From Hyphomicrobiales bacterium (GTDB lineage: Bacteria; Pseudomonadota; Alphaproteobacteria; Rhizobiales; Rhizobiaceae), in contig UCEU01000038.1 of the NCBI GenBank assembly GCA_900471485.1, positions 62,001 to 126,000 of the forward strand: a stretch of DNA of 64,000 bases, read 5' to 3'. Positions 16,679 through 25,771 of the stretch are shown here, in pieces. Both the position numbers and the translations under genes were made by a program. The notes under the pieces are model-generated. The model had not been told where the DNA came from. It was given only the letters and a program-made list of their open reading frames with translations, and did not search any database. Position 1 is the stretch's first letter. The number at the start of each line of letters is the position of its first letter.

Positions 16679-17802
16679 TGAATGCCACTGTCTCCGATCG
16701 CAAGGTTCACGTGCCGCTCGGCGAGCGTGCCTATGACATCCTGATCGGGCCGGGGCTGATCGCGCGCGCCGGTGCTGAGATCGCGTCGCGGCTGAAGGGT
16801 CGCAAGGCTGCTGTTATCACCGACGAGAACGTCGCGCCGCTCTATCTCGATGCGCTGGTCAAGAGCCTCGAGGCCTCGGGCATAACAGCGGCGACGCTGG
16901 TGCTGCCGGCCGGCGAGAAGACCAAGAGCTTCGAGCACCTGATGAACGTCTGCGACAAGGTTCTCGAAGCGCGCATCGAGCGCAACGATTTCGTGGTCGC
17001 GCTCGGCGGCGGCGTCATCGGCGATCTCACCGGCTTTGCAGCCGGCATCGTCAGGCGCGGCGTCCGCTTCGTGCAGGTGCCGACCTCGCTCCTGTCGCAG
17101 GTGGATTCGTCCGTCGGCGGCAAGACCGGCATCAACAGCCGCCACGGCAAGAACCTGATCGGCGTCTTTCACCAGCCGGATCTGGTGCTTGCCGATGCCG
17201 ACGTGTTGAATACGCTGAGCGAGCGCGAGTTCCGTGCCGGCTATGCCGAGGTCGCCAAGTATGGCCTGATCGACAAGCCGGATTTCTTTGCCTGGCTCGA
17301 AGCCAACTGGAAATCGGTGTTCTCCGGCGGCGCTGAGCGGATCGAGGCGATTGCCGCGAGCTGTCAGGCTAAGTCCGATGTCGTCGTTGCCGACGAGCAC
17401 GAGAACGGCCAGCGCGCGCTGCTCAATCTCGGCCATACCTTCGGCCACGCGCTGGAGGCCGCGACCGCCTATGACAGCGCCCGTCTCGTTCACGGCGAAG
17501 GCGTTGCGATCGGCATGGTCCTGGCGCACGAATTTTCGGCGCGCATGAACCTTGCGAGCCCCGACGACGCCCGCCGCGTCGAGCGTCATCTGAAAGAGGT
17601 CGGGCTGCCGACGCGCATGTCGGACATCCCCGGCGCGCTGCCGCCGGCCGAAGTGCTGATGGATGCGATCGCGCAGGACAAGAAGGTGAAGAGCGGCAAG
17701 CTCACCTTCATCCTCACACGCGGGATCGGCCAGTCCTTCGTCGCCAACGACGTGCCGTCATCGGAAGTGTTGAGCTTCCTCAAGGAGAAGCATCCGCAAT
17801 GA
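16678..17802 (+). CDS. aroB: 3-dehydroquinate synthase
   Basis: 374 residues. The enzyme converts DAHP to 3-dehydroquinate with NAD and zinc. Family motifs: LPAGEKTKSFEHL, GGGVIGDLTGFAAGIVRRGV (NAD-binding glycine-rich block), PTSLLSQVDSSVGGKTGIN and NLGHTFGHALE with zinc-binding His residues. It overlaps aroK by one base and the CNNM gene by four (ATGA), so the three genes are translated from one message. Confidence 0.96.
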   Translation: MNATVSDRKVHVPLGERAYDILIGPGLIARAGAEIASRLKGRKAAVITDENVAPLYLDALVKSLEASGITAATLVLPAGEKTKSFEHLMNVCDKVLEARIERNDFVVALGGGVIGDLTGFAAGIVRRGVRFVQVPTSLLSQVDSSVGGKTGINSRHGKNLIGVFHQPDLVLADADVLNTLSEREFRAGYAEVAKYGLIDKPDFFAWLEANWKSVFSGGAERIEAIAASCQAKSDVVVADEHENGQRALLNLGHTFGHALEAATAYDSARLVHGEGVAIGMVLAHEFSARMNLASPDDARRVERHLKEVGLPTRMSDIPGALPPAEVLMDAIAQDKKVKSGKLTFILTRGIGQSFVANDVPSSEVLSFLKEKHPQ

Positions 17803-19109
17803 CCCTCGAAGGCACGCTGGCATTTCTTTCCGCATACTGGCCGGAAATTGTCTCCATCGTGGCCCTCGTTCTCATGTCGGCGTTCTTTTCGGGTTCGGAA
17901 ACGGCGCTGACGGCGGTCTCCCGCAGCCGTATCCATACGCTCGAAACAAACGGCGAGGCGCGCGCCGGCATCGTGCGGGAGCTGATCGAGCGGCGCGACC
18001 GGCTGATCGGCGCGCTCCTGATCGGCAACAACCTCGCCAACATTCTATCCTCGGCGCTGGCCACCAGCCTGTTTCTCGGCCTGTTCGGGACCTCGGGCGT
18101 GGCGCTCGCGACACTGGCGATGACGATCATCCTCGTCATCTTCGCGGAAGTGCTGCCGAAGAGCTGGGCGATCTCGGCGCCGGAACGCTTCGCGCTCAAC
18201 ACCGCCGGCGGCGTCAAGCTGTTCGTCGCGGTGGTCGGTCCGCTTTCGTCCTTCGTCAACATGATCGTGCGCCGCATCCTCTCGCTTTTCGGCATCAACC
18301 TGTCGCGCGAGACCTCGATGCTCACCGCGCACGAGGAGTTGCGCGGCGCGGTCGATCTGCTTCACCGCGAGGGGTCGGTGGTCAAGGCCGACCGAGACCG
18401 CCTCGGCGGCGTGCTCGACTTGAGCGAGCTCGAGCTCTCCGACATCATGGTCCACCGCATGGCAATGCGCGGGATCAATGCCGACGATCCGCCCGAGGTG
18501 GTGGTGCGCACCATCCTCGACAGCCCGTTCACCCGCATGCCGCTGTGGCGCGGCTCGACCGACAACATCATCGGCGTCGTGCATTCGAAGGACCTGCTGC
18601 GGGCGCTCGCCGAACGCGATGCCGAGCCCGAGCATCTGGAAATCTCCAAGATCGCGCAAAAGCCGTGGTTCGTGCCCGACAGCACCAATCTGGAAGACCA
18701 GCTCAACGCTTTCCTGCGCCGCAAGCAGCACTTCGCCGTCGTCGTCGACGAGTATGGCGAGGTGCAAGGGATCGTGACGCTCGAGGACATCCTCGAGGAG
18801 ATCGTCGGCGATATCGCCGACGAGCACGATATCGACATGCAGGGCGTGCGCCAGGAAGCGGATGGGTCGATCGTCGTCGACGGCAACGTGCCGATCCGCG
18901 ATCTCAACCGCGCGCTCGACTGGCAGCTTCCCGATGAGGAAGCGACGACGATCGCCGGTCTCGTCATCCATGAATCCATGACCATTCCCGAAGAGCGGCA
19001 AGCCTTCACCTTCTACGGCAAACGCTTCATCGTCATGAAGCGCGAGAAGAACCGCATCACCAGACTGCGCATCCGTCCGGCTCAGGAAAACGAGGTCAAC
19101 CGGACTTGA
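17799..19109 (+). CDS. CNNM/CorC-family hemolysin-like transporter with CBS pair
   Basis: 436 residues. An N-terminal DUF21 membrane domain (about residues 15-190; MSAFFSGSETALTAVSRSR is its first conserved motif) is followed by two CBS domains (about 210-340; FAVVVDEYGEVQGIVTLEDILEEIVGD) and a C-terminal CorC_HlyC domain (about 350-430). Members export magnesium or similar divalent cations from the inner membrane. The four-base overlap with aroB places it in the aro operon, an order I have seen in other rhizobia; a functional link to shikimate synthesis is not evident. Confidence 0.9.
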   Translation: MTLEGTLAFLSAYWPEIVSIVALVLMSAFFSGSETALTAVSRSRIHTLETNGEARAGIVRELIERRDRLIGALLIGNNLANILSSALATSLFLGLFGTSGVALATLAMTIILVIFAEVLPKSWAISAPERFALNTAGGVKLFVAVVGPLSSFVNMIVRRILSLFGINLSRETSMLTAHEELRGAVDLLHREGSVVKADRDRLGGVLDLSELELSDIMVHRMAMRGINADDPPEVVVRTILDSPFTRMPLWRGSTDNIIGVVHSKDLLRALAERDAEPEHLEISKIAQKPWFVPDSTNLEDQLNAFLRRKQHFAVVVDEYGEVQGIVTLEDILEEIVGDIADEHDIDMQGVRQEADGSIVVDGNVPIRDLNRALDWQLPDEEATTIAGLVIHESMTIPEERQAFTFYGKRFIVMKREKNRITRLRIRPAQENEVNRT

Positions 19110-19169
19110 TTTCCCACCCATTGCACGCTGCGGGAGGAGCCCGGCGGGCAGCATCACTATGGATTTGAT

Positions 19170-19652
19170 ATGTTTGATCTTCTCTGGCGCTCGATCGCCA
19201 TCGGCATCGGCGCCACCATTCTCATGGATATCTGGGCCGTCATCCTCGGCAAGCTGACAGGCGGCGGCCTGCCCAACTGGGGGCCGCCCGGGCGCTGGCT
19301 CTGGCATCTCTTCGCCACCGGCACCGTCTTCCACGACGATATCGGCAAGGCCGCGCCCTATAAACACGAAGTCGCGCTCGGCTGGGTCTTCCACTACGCC
19401 GTCGGCATCATCTACGGCATCATGCTGGTGATCCTGACCGGCCCTTACTGGCTGGTCGCGCCGACCTTCCTGCCTGCCTGGATCTGGGGGATCGTGACGA
19501 TCGCCGCCGGCTGGTTCCTGCTGCAGCCCGGCCTCGGCATCGGCTGGGCGGCATCGAAGACACCGAACCCCAACAAGGTCCGCTTCCTCGGTCTCGTGGC
19601 GCATACGGTGTTCGGCTTCGGCCTCTACGCGACAGCACTTCTGATCCGTTAG
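19170..19652 (+). CDS. DUF2938 family membrane protein
   Basis: 160 residues with four predicted transmembrane helices (about 5-25, 65-90, 95-120 and 138-158). Conserved pieces of the DUF2938 family are visible: GIGATILMDIWAVIL at the start, GWVFHYAVGIIYG in the centre and GLGIGWAASKTPNP near the end. Inner-membrane protein of unknown function. The gene is 60 bases after the CNNM gene and may read through from it; a short stem (CACCGCG/CGCGGTG, 19682-19704) separates it from convergent bolA. Confidence 0.8.
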   Translation: MFDLLWRSIAIGIGATILMDIWAVILGKLTGGGLPNWGPPGRWLWHLFATGTVFHDDIGKAAPYKHEVALGWVFHYAVGIIYGIMLVILTGPYWLVAPTFLPAWIWGIVTIAAGWFLLQPGLGIGWAASKTPNPNKVRFLGLVAHTVFGFGLYATALLIR

Positions 19653-19709
19653 AAGCTACCGCCATCCTTGCGAAATCGCCGCACCGCGCCCATATGACGC
19701 GGTGTCGGC

Positions 19710-19991
19710 TTACCAGCGCACCGGCTCTCCGGGCGCCGCCGGCTCCACCGCCAGCGCGTGCAACCCCGCATCCAGTTCAGGCTTCAGAAGCTCCGTGATC
19801 GCCCGGTGACGCGCCAGCCGTGTCATGCCGGCAAACGATGCCGAGACGATCCTGACCCGCATATGGGTCTCGCCGGCTCCTGTGATGTCAGGGTGATGGC
19901 CGGCATGCAGGTGGCTTTCGTTTATGACATCAAGCCGCTCCGGCGCGAATGCCGCCTTAAGCTTTTCTTCGATGGAGGATTGAACTGTCAT
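19710..19991 (-). CDS. bolA: BolA family protein
   Basis: 93 residues from MTVQSSIEEKLKAAF. The class II KH-like fold has the family sequence INESHLHAGHH, with histidines that bind iron-sulfur clusters together with monothiol glutaredoxins, and FAGMTRLARHRAI downstream. BolA proteins take part in iron-sulfur trafficking and, in rhizobia and Brucella, in iron sensing and stress. The ribosome site is weak; in-frame codons upstream add a non-conserved leader and were not used. It is divergent from the J-domain gene. Confidence 0.88.
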   Translation of the reverse strand: MTVQSSIEEKLKAAFAPERLDVINESHLHAGHHPDITGAGETHMRVRIVSASFAGMTRLARHRAITELLKPELDAGLHALAVEPAAPGEPVRW

Positions 19992-20096
19992 GAGCCGATC
20001 TTGCTGCCTTGCGAAAAAGGTTCCCACCAAGCCAGCAACATTCCCGTTTGTCAATTCTTGTCCTCACCCATTCTGAGCCCCATAATTAGCGCCGTC

Positions 20097-20711
20097 ATGA
20101 GACTTGATTCCAAATATTTCGATCGCATCCGCACCCGCCGCAAACGCGAGCAGGAACCCGAACAGGCTCCTCCAACCTGTCAGTGGGACGGGTGCGACAA
20201 GAAAGGCGTGCATCGCGCTCCCGTCGGACGCAATGCCGAGGGGCAGTTCTTTCTCTTCTGCTTCGAGCACGTCAAAGAATACAACAAGGGCTACAACTAT
20301 TTTTCCGGCCTCTCGGACACCGAGATCGCGCGCTACCAGAAGGAGGCGATCACGGGTCATCGCCCGACCTGGACCGTCGGCGTCAACAAGTCGGCCAAGG
20401 ACAGCCCGATCCATTCCGAGGTGCGTTCCGGCGCCTATACGCGGGTTCGCGACCCCTTCGGCTTCGTCAAGGAAAACAAGAGCAGCGGCCCGCGCTTCCC
20501 CGAACAGCGCAAGCTGAAGAGCCTGGAAGCCAAGGCCTTCGACACCATGAACCTCGCTGCCAACGCCACGTCTTCGGAGATCAAGAGCCGCTACAAGGAA
20601 CTGGTGAAGAAGCACCATCCCGACGCAAACGGCGGCGACCGTGGTTCCGAGGAGCGCTTCCGTGCCGTGATCCAGGCCTATCAATTGTTGAAGCAGAACG
20701 GTTTTTGTTAA
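20097..20711 (+). CDS. J-domain (DnaJ-like) protein with N-terminal Cys/His segment
   Basis: 204 residues. The J domain is at the C-terminus (about 142-204), with AFDTMNLAANATSSEIKSRYKELVKKHHPDANGGD giving the diagnostic HPD tripeptide for DnaK stimulation; no Gly/Phe or zinc-finger region follows. The N-terminal part has a CxxxxC...C.H cluster (CQWDGCDKKG, then FCFEH) that may bind a metal. In rhizobia this type of gene precedes cobS, so a chaperone role for cobaltochelatase is a fair but unproven thought. Confidence 0.85.
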   Translation: MRLDSKYFDRIRTRRKREQEPEQAPPTCQWDGCDKKGVHRAPVGRNAEGQFFLFCFEHVKEYNKGYNYFSGLSDTEIARYQKEAITGHRPTWTVGVNKSAKDSPIHSEVRSGAYTRVRDPFGFVKENKSSGPRFPEQRKLKSLEAKAFDTMNLAANATSSEIKSRYKELVKKHHPDANGGDRGSEERFRAVIQAYQLLKQNGFC

Positions 20712-21019
20712 TTCCCGTCCTTGCTCTTGGTCTTCAATCGGGTATGGTCCAAATCGGCTGAGGCCGCAGGCAACCGCGGCACCTGTTTCTGCGTTTGTCC
20801 CACAGGCGCCTCGGCCACTTCCGGACGCGGCGTTTCTTGTCCGGGACTATGTTCAAGAATGCTCGCAGGCGATCATCATGTCGTGTCCGAGGTTTCGTTT
20901 CAGTCCCGGAGAAGCATCGCCGACGTTCAGACATGAGCGCGTGGGATACCGCGACGCCATGATCGCGAAACGAGCTGAGACAGTATGGCAGGGTGTCGGC
21001 CACCCGCCTTGGAGACATG
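20712..21019. other. 308-base gap upstream of cobS
   Basis: No open frame here has gene-like features. It must contain the cobST promoter. I looked for a cobalamin riboswitch (B12 box and GCCACTG-type elements) and did not find one, so cobST expression is not evidently controlled by adenosylcobalamin RNA in this position. Confidence 0.5.
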
Positions 21020-22012
21020 ATGAGCAAGATTGACCTTGATATCTCGGAACTTCCGGACACCACCGTTTCGGTCAGGGAGGTCTTCGGCATCGATTCCGAC
21101 ATCCGCGTTCCGGCCTACAGCCAGGGCAGCGCCTATGTTCCGGATCTCGATCCCGACTATCTCTTCGATCGCGAAACCACGCTCGCCATCATTGCCGGCT
21201 TCGCTCATAACCGACGCGTGATGATCTCCGGCTACCACGGCACCGGCAAGTCCTCGCATATCGAGCAGGTCGCCGCCCGCCTCAACTGGCCCTGCGTGCG
21301 TATCAACCTCGACAGCCATGTCAGCCGTATCGATCTCGTCGGCAAGGACGCAATCGTCGTCAAGGACGGCCTGCAGGTCACCGAATTCAAGGACGGCATC
21401 CTGCCCTGGGCCTACCAGCACAATGTCGCGCTGGTCTTCGACGAATACGACGCCGGCCGCCCCGACGTCATGTTCGTCATCCAGCGCGTTCTGGAATCCT
21501 CCGGCCGCCTGACGCTGCTCGACCAGAGCCGCGTCATCCGCCCTCACCCGGCCTTCCGCCTGTTCGCGACCGCCAACACCATTGGCCTCGGCGACACCAC
21601 CGGCCTCTATCACGGCACGCAGCAGATCAACCAGGCGCAGATGGACCGCTGGTCGATCATCTCGACGCTGAACTACCTGCCGCACGAGCATGAAGTGAAC
21701 ATCGTCGCCGCCAAGGTGAAGAGCTTCGGCAAGGACAAGAACGGCCGCGATACCGTCTCCAAGATGGTCCGCGTTGCCGATCTCACCCGCGCCTCCTTCA
21801 TGAACGGCGACCTCTCGACCGTCATGAGCCCGCGTACCGTCATCACCTGGGCCGAGAATGCCGAGATCTTCGGCGATCTCGCCTTCGCCTTCCGTGTCAC
21901 CTTCCTCAATAAGTGCGACGAACTGGAGCGTCCGCTGGTTGCCGAGCACTATCAGCGCGCCTTCGGCGTCGAGCTGAAGGAAAGCGCCGCCAACATCGTC
22001 CTGGAGGCCTGA
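21020..22012 (+). CDS. cobS: Aerobic cobaltochelatase subunit CobS
   Basis: 330 residues. It is an AAA+ ATPase that, with CobT and CobN, inserts cobalt into hydrogenobyrinic a,c-diamide in the oxygen-dependent B12 pathway. Walker A is GYHGTGKSS, Walker B is ALVFDEYDAG, and the sensor region is RLFATANTIGLGDTTGLYHG. Two adjacent ATGs exist (21017, 21020); GGAG at 21011-21014 gives better spacing to 21020 and MSKIDLDISELPDTTVSVR matches known starts. cobT follows 12 bases later. CobN is not in the window. Confidence 0.96.
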   Translation: MSKIDLDISELPDTTVSVREVFGIDSDIRVPAYSQGSAYVPDLDPDYLFDRETTLAIIAGFAHNRRVMISGYHGTGKSSHIEQVAARLNWPCVRINLDSHVSRIDLVGKDAIVVKDGLQVTEFKDGILPWAYQHNVALVFDEYDAGRPDVMFVIQRVLESSGRLTLLDQSRVIRPHPAFRLFATANTIGLGDTTGLYHGTQQINQAQMDRWSIISTLNYLPHEHEVNIVAAKVKSFGKDKNGRDTVSKMVRVADLTRASFMNGDLSTVMSPRTVITWAENAEIFGDLAFAFRVTFLNKCDELERPLVAEHYQRAFGVELKESAANIVLEA

Positions 22013-22024
22013 GGCTAACGGATC

Positions 22025-23926
22025 ATGGCAGCGCGTGGTGACAATTCGAAAGCAAAGCCCGGTGCACCCGTCGACGTGGAGCCGCTGCGCCGGGCGATAA
22101 CCGGCAGCGTGCGCGCGATCGCCGGCGACGGCGAGGTCGAGGTGACCTTCGCCAACGAGCGGCCGGGCATGACCGCCGAGCGCATCCGCCTGCCGGAACT
22201 ATCCAAGCGCCCGACGATGCACGAGCTTGCGGTCACCCGCGGGCTCGGCGATTCGATGGCGCTGCGTCTCGCCTGCCATGACGAGAAGGTGCACGCGACG
22301 ATGGCGCCGCAAGGCTCCGACGCCCGCGCCATCTTCGATGCCGTCGAGCAGGCGCGCGTGGAATCGATCGGCGCGCTGCGCATGGAAGGCGTGGCCAGCA
22401 ATCTGCGCTCGATGACGACGGAAAAATACGCCAAGGCCAATTTCTCCGGCATCGAACGCCAGGAAGACGCACCCGTCGGCGAAGCCGTCGCCATGATGGT
22501 GCGCGAAAAGCTGACCGGCGAAAAGCCGCCGGAATCGGCCGGCAAGGTGCTCGATCTCTGGCGCTCCTTCATCGAGGACAAGGCCGGCAAGGATCTCGAG
22601 AACCTGACCGGCGTCATCAACGACCAGCAGGCCTTCTCCAAGGTCATCCGCAACATGCTCACAGCCATGGAAATGGCAGAGGAGTATGGCGACGACGACA
22701 GCGATCCTGACGCTGACGACCAGCAGGACGAGGAAGACAAGCCGAGCGGCGAAGACCAGAACGACGACGATGTCGAGGACGATGCCGGGTCGGATGCCGC
22801 CCCCGTCGAGGACAGCGAAGTCGCCGACGAGCAGATGGAGGACGGCGAGACCGAAGGCGCCGAGATCTCCGACGACGACATGCAGGAAGAGGGCGAGGAC
22901 GACTCGGAGACGCCGGGCGAAACCCGCCGTCCCAACACGCCCTTCGACGATTTCAACGAGAAGGTCGACTACCACGTCTTCACCGAGGAGTTCGACGAGA
23001 CGATCACCGCCGAGGAACTGTGCGACGCCGCCGAGCTGGAGCGCCTGCGCGCCTTCCTCGACAAGCAGCTCGCCCATCTCCAGGGCGCCGTCGGCCGCCT
23101 TGCCAACCGCCTGCAGCGCCGCCTGATGGCGCAGCAGAACCGCTCCTGGGACTTCGACCTGGAAGAAGGCTATCTCGATCCGGCCCGCCTGACGCGCCTG
23201 ATCATCGATCCCACCCAGGCGCTCTCCTTCAAGAAGGAGCGCGACACGCAGTTCCGCGATACGGTCGTGACGCTGCTGATCGACAATTCCGGCTCCATGC
23301 GCGGCCGCCCGATCACCGTTGCCGCCACCTGCGCCGACATTCTCGCCCGCACGCTGGAGCGCTGCGGCGTCAAGGTCGAAATCCTCGGCTTCACTACCAA
23401 GGCCTGGAAGGGCGGACAGGCGCGTGAACAGTGGCTCGCCAATGGCAAGCCGCAGACGCCGGGCCGCCTGAACGACCTGCGCCACATCATCTACAAGTCC
23501 GCCGACGCCCCATGGCGCCGCTCGCGCACCAATCTCGGCCTGATGATGCGCGAAGGCCTGCTCAAGGAAAACATCGACGGCGAGGCGCTGATGTGGGCCC
23601 ATAACCGCCTGATCGCGCGGCGCGAGCAGCGCAAGATCCTGATGATGATCTCCGACGGCGCGCCGGTCGACGATTCGACGCTCTCGGTCAATCCGGGCAA
23701 CTATCTCGAGCGCCACCTGCGCGCGGTCATCGAGCGCATCGAGACCCGCTCTCCGGTGGAGCTGCTCGCCATCGGCATCGGCCACGACGTCACGCGCTAT
23801 TATCGCCGCGCCGTCACCATCGTCGATGCGGATGAGCTGGCAGGCGCCATGACCGAGCAGCTGGCCTCGCTTTTCGAGGATCAGGCTGCCCAGCCGCGCG
23901 GCGGGCGTGTCCGCCGTGCAGGCTGA
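22025..23926 (+). CDS. cobT: Aerobic cobaltochelatase subunit CobT
   Basis: 633 residues, normal for the family. Three parts can be seen: a conserved N-terminal CobT domain (residues 1-215), a very acidic linker of Asp/Glu (about 218-305), and a C-terminal von Willebrand A domain with the MIDAS motif DNSGS starting at D420. It forms a chaperone-like ring with the AAA+ subunit CobS in cobalt insertion. Translation is probably coupled to cobS; the ATG at 22025 has GAGG about 10 bases upstream. The next gene starts only 6 bases after the stop. Confidence 0.96.
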   Translation: MAARGDNSKAKPGAPVDVEPLRRAITGSVRAIAGDGEVEVTFANERPGMTAERIRLPELSKRPTMHELAVTRGLGDSMALRLACHDEKVHATMAPQGSDARAIFDAVEQARVESIGALRMEGVASNLRSMTTEKYAKANFSGIERQEDAPVGEAVAMMVREKLTGEKPPESAGKVLDLWRSFIEDKAGKDLENLTGVINDQQAFSKVIRNMLTAMEMAEEYGDDDSDPDADDQQDEEDKPSGEDQNDDDVEDDAGSDAAPVEDSEVADEQMEDGETEGAEISDDDMQEEGEDDSETPGETRRPNTPFDDFNEKVDYHVFTEEFDETITAEELCDAAELERLRAFLDKQLAHLQGAVGRLANRLQRRLMAQQNRSWDFDLEEGYLDPARLTRLIIDPTQALSFKKERDTQFRDTVVTLLIDNSGSMRGRPITVAATCADILARTLERCGVKVEILGFTTKAWKGGQAREQWLANGKPQTPGRLNDLRHIIYKSADAPWRRSRTNLGLMMREGLLKENIDGEALMWAHNRLIARREQRKILMMISDGAPVDDSTLSVNPGNYLERHLRAVIERIETRSPVELLAIGIGHDVTRYYRRAVTIVDADELAGAMTEQLASLFEDQAAQPRGGRVRRAG

Positions 23927-23932
23927 CGCCCT

Positions 23933-24940
23933 ATGAGGGCTGTCGGGCTCGCGCGGTCCTGGTTTGCCGGTGCGCTTCTGGCGCTCGGGCTCGCGGTTTC
24001 ACCGGTGATTGCCGCCGAAGATGGCGCCGTCGTCAAAGGCAATCCGATCTCACGGTTCAAGATCGGCTCGGACCAGACACGGTTCGGGCCGTTCGAGTTT
24101 ATCGGCGGGCTGGAAATGACCTCCGGCAACCGGCTGTTCGGTTCGCTGTCGTCGATCCGTTTCCGCCAGGACCAGGCGAGTTTCGTCGGCGTGCTGGATA
24201 CCGGACACTGGATGACCGGGCGCATCGAGCGTGACGCGGCCGGGCGTCTCTCGGGGCTTGCCGATGTCGTCATCACCTCGATGAGGAACGCCGAGGGCCG
24301 GACCTTCGAGGGCAAGGGGCGGATGGATGCCGAGGGGCTGGCGCTTCATGGCGACCGGGTGCTGGTGTCCTTCGAGCAGAACCACAGGGTCGATGTCTAT
24401 CCCGATCCGGGCTTTGCGGCCTCCGCCGTAACCGGCAATTATCCCATTCCGTTTCCACGCAAGGAACTGCGTGCGAATCGCGGTTTCGAGACCGTTGCGG
24501 TTTCGCCCGCAGACAGCCCGCTCAAGGGCGGAACGCTCATCGTCGCGGAACGCAGCCTCGACGACGCGGGCAACGCCTATGCGGCCATTCTCGACGGCCC
24601 CCTGAAGGGCAAGCTTGCGCTGGCCCACTATGGCGACTTCGACGCCACCGACGGCGCTTTCCTGCCCAATGGCGATCTTCTGCTTCTCGAGCGCCGCTTC
24701 AACCTGGCCGAGGGGATCGGCATGCGCATCCGCCGGATCAAATCGGCCGATATCAGGCCGGGCGCGGTCATGGATGGCGAGATCCTGCTGCAGAGCGACT
24801 TCGGTTACCAGATGGACAATATGGAAGGCCTGGATGTCTTCAAGGCGGCTGATGGCAGCACGCATGTGATCATCGTATCCGACGACAATCATTCGATCCT
24901 GCAGCGCAATCTCATGCTTGAGTTCAAGCTGGTCGAGTAG
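23933..24940 (+). CDS. Exported phytase-like esterase family protein
   Basis: 335 residues with a signal peptide cleaved about residue 27 (LLALGLAVSPVIAAE). The mature part is a beta-propeller-type phytase-like domain: FEFIGGLEMTSGNRLFGSLS, MDAEGLALHGDRVLVSFEQNHRV, NRGFETVAVSP and NMEGLDVF are blocks I associate with the esterase-like activity of phytase family (COG4246). Periplasmic, substrate unknown. It begins 6 bases after cobT, so it is likely read through from the cob operon although no role in B12 synthesis is known. Confidence 0.85.
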   Translation: MRAVGLARSWFAGALLALGLAVSPVIAAEDGAVVKGNPISRFKIGSDQTRFGPFEFIGGLEMTSGNRLFGSLSSIRFRQDQASFVGVLDTGHWMTGRIERDAAGRLSGLADVVITSMRNAEGRTFEGKGRMDAEGLALHGDRVLVSFEQNHRVDVYPDPGFAASAVTGNYPIPFPRKELRANRGFETVAVSPADSPLKGGTLIVAERSLDDAGNAYAAILDGPLKGKLALAHYGDFDATDGAFLPNGDLLLLERRFNLAEGIGMRIRRIKSADIRPGAVMDGEILLQSDFGYQMDNMEGLDVFKAADGSTHVIIVSDDNHSILQRNLMLEFKLVE

Positions 24941-25000
24941 GCGGCTCCTATCTCGCTCGGCCCTGCGTCTTGCTGTAGACTACAGGCCGGGGGAGAGGGG

Positions 25001-25735
25001 ATGAAGAGCCAGGCCGGAACGCGACGACGAACCAAGACACGGATGGCGACAAGCGGCCTCGTGCTGCTGATCGCGGCCTATCTCCTCATTGCCTATTTCC
25101 TGGTGCCGGAGATGTGGATCCTGCGCGACGAAGGCCGCATCGCGGAGTTCGGGCCGATGGTGACGACAACGGAGCAGGATATCCCCGGCGATCCCATCAA
25201 TGTCGGGCTAGTGGGCACCAAGGAGGAAGTCATCCGCGCCTTTTCCGCCGCCGGATGGGACCCGGCAGACAAGATCACTCTCAAGACATCGGCAGAGATC
25301 GGCCTGAGCGTCGTGCTCGACCGGCCCGATCTCGATGCGCCGGTGAGCCCGCTCAAGTTCGAGGGGCGCAAGCAGGATCTCGCCTTCGAGCTGGCGGTCG
25401 GCAAGAGCGCCGACGAGCGCAATCACGTGCGCTTCTGGATGACGAAGGAGGTGGCGGAGGATGGCCGGCCGATCTGGCTGGGCTCGGCAAGCTTCGATCG
25501 CGGCGTCGGCTTCAGCCACGATACCGGGCAGATCACCCATCATATCGGGCCGGATGTCGATGCGGAGCGGGATCTGACGATCGGCGACCTGATGAAGGCG
25601 GGGCAGTTGTCGTCGACATACGAGATCGCCGGCGTAGGCGCCACCAAGACCGGCCGCAACGGCGGCGGCGATCCCTATTTCACCGACGGCAAGGCGCTGG
25701 TCGGGGTCATCAAGGATAAGAACGGCAGCCCTTGA
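25001..25735 (+). CDS. LssY C-terminal domain protein, membrane-anchored
   Basis: 244 residues. A basic N-terminus and one transmembrane helix (about 18-37) precede a periplasmic domain with the LssY_C pattern: DPINVGLVGTKEEVIRAFSAAGWDPADKIT, then PVSPLKFEGRKQDLAFE and NHVRFWMTKE. In other bacteria this domain follows a PAP2 phosphatase or DedA unit; here it stands alone. A strong GGGGAGAGGGG site precedes the ATG. Function unknown. Confidence 0.82.
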   Translation: MKSQAGTRRRTKTRMATSGLVLLIAAYLLIAYFLVPEMWILRDEGRIAEFGPMVTTTEQDIPGDPINVGLVGTKEEVIRAFSAAGWDPADKITLKTSAEIGLSVVLDRPDLDAPVSPLKFEGRKQDLAFELAVGKSADERNHVRFWMTKEVAEDGRPIWLGSASFDRGVGFSHDTGQITHHIGPDVDAERDLTIGDLMKAGQLSSTYEIAGVGATKTGRNGGGDPYFTDGKALVGVIKDKNGSP

Positions 25736-25771
25736 GGGCCGCCGTTCGCATTGACTGTCGGTCTGCTCCGG

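Noticed and set aside
20712..21019. Possible B12 riboswitch upstream of cobS
   Set aside because: No recognisable B12-box or core elements in the gap.
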